20,058 bases of DNA from contig JAGXHB010000236.1 of the NCBI GenBank assembly GCA_024636425.1, forward strand, positions 1 to 20,058, written 5' to 3'. The translations under genes and the position numbers were made by a program. This DNA comes from Roseobacter sp. (GTDB lineage: Bacteria > Pseudomonadota > Alphaproteobacteria > Rhodobacterales > Rhodobacteraceae). Positions within the stretch are counted from its first letter, which is position 1, and every line of letters starts with the position of its first letter. Shown one piece after another: positions 6,832 through 15,066 of the stretch. The notes beneath the pieces were generated by a model. It saw only the letters and a program-made list of their open reading frames with translations. It did not search any database and was not told where the DNA came from.

Positions 6832-8334
6832 TCAGGTTCCGGCCGACAGGATCTCGTCGTCACGCACGGCGCGGGCGACTTCCTCTACCGTCGTCAGACC
6901 CTGACGCAACTTGTCGACGCCGTCCGCCAGAATGCCCGGTGCTTTACTGCGGGCGCGGTCCTGCAGCATGGCTTCGGACGCGCCTTCGTGGATGAGGTTT
7001 TCGAGTGCACGGTCCACTTCGATGATCTCGTAGATCGGCAAGCGCCCTTTAAACCCCTGATCCTGACAGGCGTCACAGCCTGTGCCGCGCTGGACCGTTT
7101 CCCCCGTTGCGATGGCCCCTGACAAAAGCGCACTTTCGCTTTGTGTGATCACATGAGGTTTTGCGCAATCAGGGCAAATGCGCCGTACCAATCGCTGCGC
7201 GATCAGCCCGCGCAGCATCGGTGCCAGCAGAAACCGCTCCACCCCCATCTCGACAAGGCGGGACACCGCCCCGATCGCGGTATTGGTATGAAGTGTGGAC
7301 AGGACGAGGTGGCCCGTCATGGCGCTTTCGACCGCGATCTGCGCGGTTTCACGGTCGCGGATTTCGCCGACCATGATCACGTCGGGGTCTTGTCTTAGAA
7401 TGGCCCGCAGTCCCCGTGCAAAGGTCAGGTCGGTCTTGGCATTCACCTGCATCTGACCGACACCGTCCATTGAATATTCGATAGGGTCTTCCACTGTCAT
7501 GATATTGCGTGATCTGTCGTTCAGGCGGCCGAGGGCCGCATAAAGCGACGTGGTCTTGCCGGACCCTGTCGGGCCCGTCACAAGAAGTAACCCGTCAGGA
7601 CGTGCTAGGATCCGCTGAAAGGTTTCGCGATCACGGTCGTTCATGCCCAAATGCTCAATCCCGCGCTGCGTCTGGCTGCGGTCCAACAGGCGCAGAACGA
7701 CTCGTTCACCGAACTGGGACGGGATGGTGGAGACACGTACGTCCAGATCATAGCCGCCGATCCGGAGGCTGACCCGACCATCCTGTGGTTGCCGTTTTTC
7801 AGCGATGTCGAGCTTTCCCATCACTTTGATCCGGCTCACCAGAAGACCGGCCAGCGCCCGCTTGGGTTCGATCACTTCGCGCAATACGCCGTCGACCCGG
7901 AACCGCACAATCAGGCGACGCTCCTCAGTCTCAATATGGACATCGGATGCACCCTCTTTCACGGCCTCGAGCAGGAGGGCATTAATCAGGCGCACAACGG
8001 GGGCATCATCATTCTGATCCAGCAAGTCATCAACGGCGGCGGCGGTATCGGCCAATGAGTTCAGATCGTCACCGGCTGCCGCTTCTGCCGCTTCGGAGGC
8101 GCTGTCGCGGTAGATGCGTCCCAAGGCCGCCTCGTAGTCTTCGGCGCTGATGGGGGCAAAGGAGATTGGGCACATAGCCTTGCGCTGCGCTTCCATCAGC
8201 ACATCAACGGGCGTTCCGGGGCGGAAATGGCAGAAGACCGGGCCACCGGCTTCAGCGGCCATCAATATGACGCCGTTGGACTTTGCAAAGCTGTAGCTCA
8301 GCCGTGGGATGGGCGTGATATCTTCGGGGGTCAT
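6832..8334 (-). CDS. gspE: T2SS assembly ATPase GspE
   Basis: The 500-residue cytoplasmic ATPase has all the expected elements. Walker A is GPTGSGKTT (254-262), the Asp box is around TVEDPIEY (280-287), Walker B is DPDVIMVGE (316-324), and the His box is LSTLHTN (345-351). A zinc-binding tetracysteine site is formed by C387, C390, C420 and C423. The middle region SDVHIETEERRLIVRFRVDGV (starting at 130) is the N2-type domain. The N-terminal region is short but present. It powers pseudopilus assembly through GspL and GspF. The start overlaps gspM by 4 bases; gspF follows after 3 bases. Confidence 0.97.
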   Translation of the reverse strand: MTPEDITPIPRLSYSFAKSNGVILMAAEAGGPVFCHFRPGTPVDVLMEAQRKAMCPISFAPISAEDYEAALGRIYRDSASEAAEAAAGDDLNSLADTAAAVDDLLDQNDDAPVVRLINALLLEAVKEGASDVHIETEERRLIVRFRVDGVLREVIEPKRALAGLLVSRIKVMGKLDIAEKRQPQDGRVSLRIGGYDLDVRVSTIPSQFGERVVLRLLDRSQTQRGIEHLGMNDRDRETFQRILARPDGLLLVTGPTGSGKTTSLYAALGRLNDRSRNIMTVEDPIEYSMDGVGQMQVNAKTDLTFARGLRAILRQDPDVIMVGEIRDRETAQIAVESAMTGHLVLSTLHTNTAIGAVSRLVEMGVERFLLAPMLRGLIAQRLVRRICPDCAKPHVITQSESALLSGAIATGETVQRGTGCDACQDQGFKGRLPIYEIIEVDRALENLIHEGASEAMLQDRARSKAPGILADGVDKLRQGLTTVEEVARAVRDDEILSAGT

Positions 8335-8789
8335 TGCATGTTCTCCAAGGTGACCCGGGCACCAACCGTTCCCGGTGCCGTCCGGCGATCAATTTCAAGG
8401 CCTACCACTTTCAGACTGGCCTCGGTCTCAAGCCTGCTGATCCACGCGATGACGCGGTCGAACTGGGCATCATCCAACGTGACCCGCACAAGATCCGCAT
8501 CGGGTTCAAGTCTGCGCACCAGAATACCCGCGGCATCTGCCGTCTGCGTGACACGCGTGGCCATGGGTGCCAGAACGGCCGGGGCTGCATCTGGCATCTG
8601 CGGCTGTGCGCCTCGGTTTTGGACGGCTTCGATCACAGTAAGATAGCCCGCAATCTCTGCCTTCGCGTCCGCGCGTGCTTGGGACAGAGGCATCCAGCCA
8701 AAACGGTAGGCTGCCAAAAGTATTATTACCGGCAGCACGCATAGGATTAGTAGTTTTTCACGGGATGACAATGCACTGATGAACTTCAT
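8331..8789 (-). CDS. gspM: T2SS protein GspM
   Basis: The 152-residue protein has a short cytoplasmic tail (MKFISALSSREK), one membrane helix (about residues 13-28) and a small periplasmic domain with a ferredoxin-like pattern: TRVTQTADAAGILVRRLEP followed by the segment VIAWISRLETEASLKVVGLEI. This is the usual GspM layout. It partners GspL in the inner-membrane platform. It overlaps gspL and gspE by 4 bases on each side, so expression should be tightly coupled. Confidence 0.88.
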   Translation of the reverse strand: MKFISALSSREKLLILCVLPVIILLAAYRFGWMPLSQARADAKAEIAGYLTVIEAVQNRGAQPQMPDAAPAVLAPMATRVTQTADAAGILVRRLEPDADLVRVTLDDAQFDRVIAWISRLETEASLKVVGLEIDRRTAPGTVGARVTLENMQ

Positions 8790-9889
8790 TGCACATCCCC
8801 CAGCGAGACGACGAATTCCGCTTGGGCCACCCCGGTCGAAGCCGTGGCGGCACCCGTTTCGACACGCAGCCCATCACTGCGCAGCAGACGCTCCGCTTCC
8901 TGAAGATCGTCCAATGTGGGCACCTCGAGCAATAGGGTGAGCCTTGCGGGGTTGGCTGCAAAGCTCAGGCGGCTAAAGGTGGATGGGTTGCTCGCCTCCA
9001 GCAAAGCCAGTGACACCTGATCGAGCAGAGGCAGAAAGCTGCTGCCTGTCAGTGCTGGGGCCGAGGGTGCCAGTCGGCTCAGAATTGGCTCTACCTGTCC
9101 CGTGACCTGCACACCCGGCAGCACCGCGTTGAGTGCGGCTTGTGCCGTTGCGCGCTCCCGCTCCGCGATCCGGGTCAAGGCCACCGTATCGGCGATGCTG
9201 AGGCTCAGATGGCCGACCAGGCCGATGGCAACAATTACCACGGCCCGCCGCACATAGCGCACCCAATCCGTCGATGCAGGTTTGAAATCGCCCTGTCGCA
9301 GATCGACATCCAGATCGCGCGCATCTGGGGGCGGTGGTGTCGCTTCATGCGAGACGGCCAGAACCCCGCCTTCAAGCGGGTCTCCATAGCTGATGACAGC
9401 CGGTCTTGAAGCCTGCATCCAGATCACCGGCAGCATCGCTGTCTGCACGATGAACCCCGTTCCATCCGAGCACCGCACGAGCGCGCGGCCCTGACGCGAC
9501 CATATGGCCCAGACCAGTGCGCCTTCAATCTTGTCCGGGGTCGTGAGCGCGAAGGTTTCCGGCAGTATGGCGCGGTCATTCTCTGTTTTTGCGGAGACCA
9601 TCAAAGCACGGTCCACAACGGCGGCCAGGACCTGGTTGTCGTTCGTTTGCGTTCGACACAAGGCGACATGTATCTCTTCGAGCGGCGCGCTGATGCGGTC
9701 TTCAAGGGCGAAGGGTAATGCGGCGCGCCGCGCGCGCGTCCCGCGTATGGGAAGCGCCGCGGCCAGAAGACTCACCCGTTCACCAGGAACAATCACAGGC
9801 GCGGGACGCCCGGTCTTTGCAACGGCATCGGCCAGGAAAATCGCGAAGTCCGAAGCGGTTTCTGACAAATCCGTTGAGTCCTTTTTCAT
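8786..9889 (-). CDS. gspL: T2SS protein GspL
   Basis: The ATG at 9889 gives 367 residues. A TTG at 9991 would add 34 residues with no obvious family character. The cytoplasmic part shows the actin-like GspL pattern: VIVPGERVSLLAAALP, then RRAALPFALEDRISAPLEEIHVAL. This is followed by one membrane helix (RAVVIVAIGLVGHLSLSIAD) and a periplasmic domain ending in a ferredoxin-like fold. GspL recruits GspE to the membrane and binds GspM. It is the first gene of gspLMEF and is divergent from gspG. The ribosome binding site is weak for both candidate starts, so the start is uncertain. Confidence 0.88.
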   Translation of the reverse strand: MKKDSTDLSETASDFAIFLADAVAKTGRPAPVIVPGERVSLLAAALPIRGTRARRAALPFALEDRISAPLEEIHVALCRTQTNDNQVLAAVVDRALMVSAKTENDRAILPETFALTTPDKIEGALVWAIWSRQGRALVRCSDGTGFIVQTAMLPVIWMQASRPAVISYGDPLEGGVLAVSHEATPPPPDARDLDVDLRQGDFKPASTDWVRYVRRAVVIVAIGLVGHLSLSIADTVALTRIAERERATAQAALNAVLPGVQVTGQVEPILSRLAPSAPALTGSSFLPLLDQVSLALLEASNPSTFSRLSFAANPARLTLLLEVPTLDDLQEAERLLRSDGLRVETGAATASTGVAQAEFVVSLGDVQ

Positions 9890-10068
9890 GACTTCTGATC
9901 CCACCCGATTGGGCAGGATTTCAGGGCTTTTACGCTCTTTTATGTGATCCCCAAGCAGGGTTTCACCATTGTGTGAGGGCCGGTTGTTCAATAGAATTTT
10001 CCCATTGTGACCCAGTGTAATATCTACGGAGCAAGTTTGGAACGAGTTTCAGAGAAGGGCAAAGAAAG
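9890..10068. promoter_or_regulatory. Divergent control region gspL / gspG
   Basis: This region must hold promoters for both main T2SS units, although part could be gspL coding sequence if the TTG at 9991 is used. The 8-base sequence CCATTGTG occurs twice in the same orientation, at 9966-9973 and 10002-10009, 36 bases apart (between three and four helical turns). That could mark a regulator site. I could not assign a -35/-10 pair with confidence. Confidence 0.35.
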
Positions 10069-10557
10069 ATGAAATCTTATCTTGGGCCCACGCCCAGAAA
10101 GTTTTGGAGAATCGAAAAGAAGCGCGCCTCGGATGCGGGCGTCACATTGATCGAGATGATGGTGGTGTTGGTCATCATTGCGCTGGTCGCCGCGATGATC
10201 GTCCCCAATGTAGTGGGTCGCCCGAATGAGGCACGGGTCGCCGTTGCCAAGACTGATATCCGTGCGATCTCAAGCGCTCTTGAGCTCTACCGGCTGGATA
10301 ACCGTACCTACCCCAGCACGTCACAGGGGCTGAGCGCTCTTGTCCGTCGGCCCACGGCCCCACCGGAACCCGTGAACTGGGTGCAGGGTGGCTACCTAGC
10401 GGAAGATCCGACGGACCCTTGGGGCAATGCGTATGTCTATCGCTCCCCTGGTGACAATGGTCCATACGATCTGATCTCGCTTGGTGCAGACGGCGCTGTG
10501 GGGGGAGATGAAGCGGATGCGGATATCTCTCATGCTGCAGGCCAGACGAACGGATGA
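10069..10557 (+). CDS. gspG: T2SS major pseudopilin GspG
   Basis: The 162-residue protein is a clear major pseudopilin. Its leader ends at G24 and is followed by VTLIEMMVVLVIIALVAA, with E29 at +5. The C-terminal part has the GspG calcium-site region YLAEDPTDPWGNAYVY, then DLISLGADGAVGGDEADADI. The leader of 24 residues is longer than the usual 6-10. GspG polymerises into the pseudopilus that pushes substrates through the secretin. It is the first gene of the gspGHICD unit and overlaps gspH by 4 bases (ATGA). Confidence 0.97.
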   Translation: MKSYLGPTPRKFWRIEKKRASDAGVTLIEMMVVLVIIALVAAMIVPNVVGRPNEARVAVAKTDIRAISSALELYRLDNRTYPSTSQGLSALVRRPTAPPEPVNWVQGGYLAEDPTDPWGNAYVYRSPGDNGPYDLISLGADGAVGGDEADADISHAAGQTNG

Positions 10558-11093
10558 TCGTTTTGGCGCGACCTGAAGCGGACCTGAATCGGCGGTCGCC
10601 GGAGGCTGGTGTGACTTTGGTCGAGATTTTGGTCGTGCTGGCGATCATCGGGGTCATGGCCTCCGTATTGGGGTTGAGTGTGACGGGGGGTGCCCGCAAC
10701 GCCGATACACTTGAGCGCGAAGCAAACCTGCTGGCTGTCCGGTTGGAAAGGGCTGCCGATACGGCGGTCCTCACGGGCGCGCCTGCGGGCTTTGTCTGGG
10801 ATCAGCAAGGCTACTCGTTCGTCGCATTCCGAAACGGCGCGTGGTCCGCGCACCCCGATGGGCTTCTTGGCACGGCACATGCGCTGGACGATAGGGCGGA
10901 GCTTTCGGTGGGTGGGCAATTGCAGGGCCAGTACCTGCTGCGCGCAGACATGATACCATCGGCCACGGAACCCGATACCTCTCGCCCTATTCCCTTGCGG
11001 ATCGCCATCACCGGGACGACCGCAGAGCGTCAGCTGATCTTTGATGGCGTCACCGCTCATTCCGTTTCTGGAACAGATCGGGGCCAGCCATGA
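10554..11093 (+). CDS. gspH: T2SS minor pseudopilin GspH
   Basis: The 179-residue product has a leader ending at G19, followed by VTLVEILVVLAIIGVMASV with glutamate at +5. The following segment, LEREANLLAVRLERAADTAVLTG, is the helix typical of GspH/FimT-type pseudopilins. GspH links the tip complex to the GspG shaft. It begins in an ATGA overlap with the gspG stop and ends in a 4-base overlap with gspI. Confidence 0.93.
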   Translation: MIVLARPEADLNRRSPEAGVTLVEILVVLAIIGVMASVLGLSVTGGARNADTLEREANLLAVRLERAADTAVLTGAPAGFVWDQQGYSFVAFRNGAWSAHPDGLLGTAHALDDRAELSVGGQLQGQYLLRADMIPSATEPDTSRPIPLRIAITGTTAERQLIFDGVTAHSVSGTDRGQP

Positions 11094-11473
11094 CTCATGA
11101 CATGCGGAATAGTGAAGCCGGCTTCAGCCTTCTTGAAGTCTTGGTTGCGTTGGCTGTTCTGTCCGTGGGGGCGGTATCTTTGCTGACAGCAACGCAAACC
11201 TATGTCGCGCGGGTGTCAGAGATCGAGAACCGCACAGTGGCCCGCTGGGTCGCCAATGACCGGCTGGCCGCCCTGCGGATCGGTGTGGGACAGCCCGATA
11301 TCGTGGACCGAATGAGCCAGCGATGGGGTGTGTCGGTCGAGCGTTCGGGGACCGATGACGCTGATCTTGAAAGGGTCGATATCGCTGTGGGCCTCGTGGC
11401 AGACGACCGCGCCCTGTACCGGTTGACCGGATTTGTGGATCTCTCGGCTGACGCGCAAGGTGTATCACGATGA
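11090..11473 (+). CDS. gspI: T2SS minor pseudopilin GspI
   Basis: The 127-residue protein has a leader ending at G11 and then FSLLEVLVALAVLSVGAVSL, with E16 at +5. Its short length and the segment RTVARWVANDRLAALRIG match GspI, which nucleates the tip complex with GspJ and GspK. In this locus gspI is separated from gspJ and gspK, which lie about 7 kb away on the other strand. It overlaps both neighbours by 4 bases. Confidence 0.93.
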   Translation: MTHDMRNSEAGFSLLEVLVALAVLSVGAVSLLTATQTYVARVSEIENRTVARWVANDRLAALRIGVGQPDIVDRMSQRWGVSVERSGTDDADLERVDIAVGLVADDRALYRLTGFVDLSADAQGVSR

Positions 11474-12348
11474 GAAACACAGGGACATGGTTGGTCGCGG
11501 CCCTGGCCGTCGGTGTAACGGCTTCCCTCGCGGTGGCTGCCGGCCAGACAGTCTGGCACCTCGCGGGAGAAACATCGGTGGCCGCACGCGCAGTGTCGGC
11601 GCGGGTGTCGGTGCCAGAACCGACGACAATCTCTCGCGACACGACGTCCATAACTACCCTTTCACCTTTCGGCACCGCGACCCCCGCACCTCGAAATGAA
11701 ATGACGCCGGAGGTCACGACGCTTGGTCTCAGGTTGCATGGCGTCCTTGTGCAGGCCAATCCTGAATTGTCCTCGGCGCTGATCTCTTCAGGCGGGCAAA
11801 CCTTGCGATATGGCATCGGCGAAACGATCGCTGACAAAGCGGTGTTGGTTGAGATTGAAGATCTATTCGTAGTGCTGGATGTCGATGGCACGCAGCAAAC
11901 CCTGGGCTTCCCCAATTCGGAGGTTGCCCCGCTTGAAACGGAGCAGATTGCAGAGGCTCCGCCAGAGCAATCCAATTTGGACCGATTGCGGGCCGCCCTT
12001 GGCGTGGGATCAGGGTCGATCGAGGTCAAAGACGCTCCGCCCCCGGTCACGACGGACGACTACATTAACATGTGGCGCGAGCGCATCATTCGAAATCCCA
12101 ATCAGGTATTGGGTGAAATTGGTCTCATTGCATCGGAAAATGGCTATACAGTGGATGAAAATCACGATCCGGGCGTCAAACTCGCCGGTCTGGAGGCGGG
12201 AGATACGGTAGCAAGAGTGAATGGGCAAGCGGTGGGCAACGTGGAACAGGATCGTAAATTCTTCGACGAGGTCGCTGCTTCCGGTGTAGCGCGGCTAGAG
12301 GTCGTCAGGGGGGACCGAACATTCGTTCTGTCCTTTCCACTCAGATGA
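11470..12348 (+). CDS. gspC: T2SS protein GspC with PDZ domain
   Basis: The 292-residue protein has one N-terminal membrane helix (about residues 7-25) and a proline/threonine-rich linker. An HR domain follows (about 83-148, LRLHGVLVQANPELSSALI, then YGIGETI), and a C-terminal PDZ domain (about 207-290, with GVKLAGLEAGDTVARVNG). This is the full GspC layout. GspC bridges the inner-membrane platform and the N0 domain of the secretin. The HR domain should contact GspD, which is encoded immediately downstream with a 4-base overlap. Confidence 0.95.
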   Translation: MRNTGTWLVAALAVGVTASLAVAAGQTVWHLAGETSVAARAVSARVSVPEPTTISRDTTSITTLSPFGTATPAPRNEMTPEVTTLGLRLHGVLVQANPELSSALISSGGQTLRYGIGETIADKAVLVEIEDLFVVLDVDGTQQTLGFPNSEVAPLETEQIAEAPPEQSNLDRLRAALGVGSGSIEVKDAPPPVTTDDYINMWRERIIRNPNQVLGEIGLIASENGYTVDENHDPGVKLAGLEAGDTVARVNGQAVGNVEQDRKFFDEVAASGVARLEVVRGDRTFVLSFPLR

Positions 12349-14279
12349 TCGGTCGTTCCCTTCTTCGCCTCGGTGCGCTTTTGGTACTGGCGCTTTTTGT
12401 GGCCCGTCCAGCCGCAGTGCAAGCGCAGGAGACATTCGTCATCAATCTGCGAGGAGCAGAGATCAGTCTTTTGGCCGAGCAGGTTTCCGATATTACAGAC
12501 CGGACGCTGGTGCTGGACCCGAACCTTACCGGTGAGGTTACGGTCGTTTCACAACAGGCGCTGGATGCCGAAGGCGTTTGGGCGCTTTTCCAGTCTATCT
12601 TGCGCGTCAGAGGGTTTGCTGCCGTAGAGACCGGTTCTGTTTGGCAGATCGTGCCCGAAACGGATGCCCGCACGAAAGGTAGCCCAGCAGAAATCTTGCA
12701 GCCTGGCAGTCAGGACGTTGTTACGCGGATGCTGCGTTTGAACCGCCTTCCGTCCGCCGAAGCGGTGAGAGTTCTGCGCCCCCTGATTGATGAAGCAGGC
12801 TATATCGAGGCGATTGAAGATCCTAATGCAATCGTGATTACCGACACGCTGGACAATGTGAATCGCATCGTCACGATTGCTACTACATTCGATGGTGAAG
12901 CCGAAATGGAAGCAGAGGTGATCCGTTTCACCTTTGCCGAAGCTGGAACAGTGGCCGCGGCCATTGCAGAGGTTCTTGGGCCAGCGGGCACAGGCGCGCG
13001 TCTTTCCGTTGATGCTAGCTCGAACGTACTTCTGGTCCGTGGAAGCCCGCGCGACATCTCTCAGATCCGTAGTCTGGCGCGGGCAATGGACACAGCACCT
13101 CGCGTTGCACAGGCCGAATTGGTCAGCACGTCGATCTTCAGGCTTCAGTACGGCGAAGCAACCATCGTTGCCGAGCTGGTACGCAATACTCTCACAGGAT
13201 CCGTCGACCTGACAAACCCCGTGGCAGAAAGCATTGGTGCCGATCCTGAGGATCCTGCTACGCAGGCCTTCGCCACAGGGCCCGAAGCTGCCCCGATCTC
13301 CCCCGTTTCCGTTCAGGCTTCGATCGACACCAATTCCGTCATCGTACGTGGCACGCAACGACAGCTGGCAGAGGTGTCCGGGTTGATCAAGGCGTTGGAC
13401 GTCCGCCGCCCGCAGGTCATGATTGAAGCCGCAATTGTCGAAGTGTCCGGCGAGGTTGCCGAACGTCTTGGCGTGCAGCTTGGGATGGGCGAGGGAGCCC
13501 CGACAGGCGGCATTGCAGCGACATCTTTTGGCAATGGCGGTGCCGCTTTGCAGAATATCCTTGTAGCATTGGGACAAAGTAATGCCGCTGCTCTTTCAAC
13601 AGGGCTATCCGTCGGTCTGTCGTCGGACAATTTCGGTGCGCTTATTCAAGCGCTGAACACATCGACGAACGCCAATTTGTTGTCCACGCCTTCCGTGACG
13701 ACGATGGATAACCAGTCAGCTACCATTGTCGTCGGTCAAAACGTGCCCTTCCGGACAGGGCGACTGACCACTGATGGGGGAAACGTGGCCGAGGTTATAG
13801 AGCGTGAAGACGTGGGCATCACAATGGTCGTGAAGCCGCGCATCACTGCGGGGGGGGTCGTTCAGCTCGAGATTGAACAGGAAGTGTCTTCCTTGACCAA
13901 TCAGGCCGTAACAGGTGCTGCGGATCTGGTGACCAACCGTCGCGTCATCAACACGACTGTGCTGGCAGAGAATGGTGGCACAGTGGTTCTTGGCGGTCTG
14001 ATCACGGATGACCGCCTGCAAAGCAATCAGAAAGTCCCTATACTGGGAGATGTTCCGGTCTTGGGCAATCTTTTCAAAAGCCGCAGCGACAGCAGAAACC
14101 GACGCACCTTGTTCGTGTTCCTCCGTCCGACGATCATGAAGAGTCGTGCCGATTTGGAGGAGGCCGCTGCCGTGCGTTACCGCCGCGCACAGAATGCCGA
14201 AATCGCCCCCCAACCCCGCAGTCTTCTGCGACAGGAGAAGGTCAGAAAGCTCCCCTTGGAAATCGACGGGCTGTACTGA
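12345..14279 (+). CDS. gspD: T2SS outer-membrane secretin GspD
   Basis: The 644-residue protein has a signal peptide ending in VQAQ (about residue 28). An N0 domain follows (30-98), then three KH-like N1-N3 repeats (about 125-352). The secretin domain (about 357-597) carries LLSTPSVTTMDNQSATIVVGQ (from 445) and the classic signature VPILGDVPVLGNLFK (564-578). The C-terminal tail is short and lacks an obvious S-domain, in keeping with the absence of a gspS pilotin gene here. It forms the outer-membrane pore. It is the last gene of the gspGHICD unit. A 6-base-stem hairpin, GGTTCC-GAC-GGAACC, lies at 14291-14305 just past the stop, but without a T tract. Confidence 0.97.
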   Translation: MIGRSLLRLGALLVLALFVARPAAVQAQETFVINLRGAEISLLAEQVSDITDRTLVLDPNLTGEVTVVSQQALDAEGVWALFQSILRVRGFAAVETGSVWQIVPETDARTKGSPAEILQPGSQDVVTRMLRLNRLPSAEAVRVLRPLIDEAGYIEAIEDPNAIVITDTLDNVNRIVTIATTFDGEAEMEAEVIRFTFAEAGTVAAAIAEVLGPAGTGARLSVDASSNVLLVRGSPRDISQIRSLARAMDTAPRVAQAELVSTSIFRLQYGEATIVAELVRNTLTGSVDLTNPVAESIGADPEDPATQAFATGPEAAPISPVSVQASIDTNSVIVRGTQRQLAEVSGLIKALDVRRPQVMIEAAIVEVSGEVAERLGVQLGMGEGAPTGGIAATSFGNGGAALQNILVALGQSNAAALSTGLSVGLSSDNFGALIQALNTSTNANLLSTPSVTTMDNQSATIVVGQNVPFRTGRLTTDGGNVAEVIEREDVGITMVVKPRITAGGVVQLEIEQEVSSLTNQAVTGAADLVTNRRVINTTVLAENGGTVVLGGLITDDRLQSNQKVPILGDVPVLGNLFKSRSDSRNRRTLFVFLRPTIMKSRADLEEAAAVRYRRAQNAEIAPQPRSLLRQEKVRKLPLEIDGLY

Positions 14280-14319
14280 CCTTTCCGCCGGGTTCCGACG
14301 GAACCGGAACAGGCCGAGG

Positions 14320-14552
14320 TTCAAGACCGAGGTCATCAGGTTCCTCGGCCCTTGGAAGTCAGTTGGTGAAGTCGATTGGGAAAGCCATGAAAGGTCGACT
14401 GGTATAATAACGACCGCCTGCACAGTGCCATCGGTTACATCATGCCACAAGAAGCAGAGGAGGCATTCTAGACAAGCTTGAACGCTGACGAGAAAGGAGC
14501 CCAAACTATTGAACCAAAAACTCTCCGGTAAACCCGGGACGGTTCACATCGC
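14320..14552 (+). mobile_element. IS3-family transposase C-terminal remnant
   Basis: In one frame from 14320 the DNA reads FKTEVIRFLGPWKSVGEVDW. From 14391 it continues in another frame as KVDWYNNDRLHSAIGY, then MPQEAEEAF, a stop at 14469, TSLNADEKGAQTIEPKTLR, a stop at 14529, and TRDGS. Joined, these match the end of IS3-family DDE transposases: the GPWRS..EVE..T segment, the WYN..R.H..IGY motif and the terminal SLR.TRGGS tail. A one-base deletion near 14389-14392 explains the frame change. Only about the last 75 residues survive and no inverted repeat was found, so the element is dead. Confidence 0.8.
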
Positions 14553-14778
14553 GGTGCGCCGGGATTTGCAAATCGCGAGGGAATACAAGATCAAGATGCT
14601 GACTTGGCAAGTTGGCACCCTGAAGCCCGTATAGTGCGCAAACGGTGGAGTACGTAATGATCAAATGGTGATCTGTCTGATAGACAAATGGTGGGGGTTC
14701 TAATTCGCATCCTGCGTAAAAAACCAGACCCCTCAAGCGGGATGTTTTCCACAAAACTCGCAGGGCAAGCTTCGGTCC
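14553..14778. other. Non-coding gap between the IS remnant and the ATPase fragment
   Basis: No gene is supported in these 226 bases. A 9-base direct repeat, CAAATGGTG, occurs at 14662-14670 and 14685-14693. A minus-strand frame of about 100 codons crosses the region but resembles no family and has no good ribosome binding site. The stretch may be decayed mobile-element or ATPase upstream sequence. Confidence 0.4.
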
Positions 14779-15054
14779 ATGAATGACACAGAAGACTATC
14801 TGCCAAGGCACCTCATTCCCGAACTTGAAGACGCAATTGCATCAGCACGTATGGTGAACCTCATAGTCCCAAGACAGGTTGGCAAGGCAACCTTTGTCAG
14901 AAATTTGTTCGGCAATGGTCGTTTTACCACATTGGATGATGTTGCAATCTTGGCTGCCATAGAGACGGACCCGGAAGGGCAGCTTAACAGTTTGATAAAA
15001 GCGCTGGACAACGCGCCGGTCATCATTGACGAAGCACAGCGGTCAAAAAACTGA
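14779..15054 (+). pseudogene. Truncated AAA_14-type ATPase (N-terminal fragment)
   Basis: The 91 codons begin like AAA_14/DUF4143 ATPases, with YLPRHLIPELEDAI. A P-loop follows (VPRQVGKAT, residues about 30-38), then FTTLDDVAILAAIETDPEG and the Walker B segment VIIDEAQR. The reading frame ends four residues after this, at SKN-stop, whereas family members run to about 400 residues, so roughly three quarters is missing. The P-loop has valine in place of the leading glycine of GPRQVGKTT and alanine in place of the first threonine after the lysine, so ATP binding is doubtful even in the remnant. The frame ends just inside the terminator of the oppositely oriented propeller gene, which suggests a recombination joint. 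Confidence 0.78.
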
Positions 15055-15066
15055 TCCTAAGGGATC
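15045..15066 (-). terminator. Putative intrinsic terminator of the right-hand gene cluster
   Basis: Read on the minus strand, GATCC-CTTA-GGATC forms a 5-base stem that includes the stop codon of the propeller gene. It is followed by AG and six T residues. The short stem is weak but the U tract and position fit a terminator for the whole minus-strand cluster. Confidence 0.5.

Noticed and set aside
12549..13577. Long minus-strand frame opposite gspD
   Set aside because: It is the mirror of a GC-rich secretin gene, has no family character, and its cysteine/asparagine-rich composition is typical of antisense frames.
14291..14305. Short hairpin after gspD as an intrinsic terminator
   Set aside because: The stem is only 6 bases and there is no T tract, so a terminator call is not supported.
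13716..14504. 262-codon minus-strand frame over the gspD end and IS remnant
   Set aside because: It spans two unrelated sequences (secretin end and transposase debris) and has no recognisable domain.
14690..14740. Stretch resembling a tRNA T-arm (GGGGGTTCTAATTC)
   Set aside because: No acceptor stem, anticodon arm or D-arm could be folded around it.
14506..14811. 101-codon minus-strand frame in the scar region
   Set aside because: No family resemblance or good ribosome binding site, and it overlaps transposase debris and the ATPase start.
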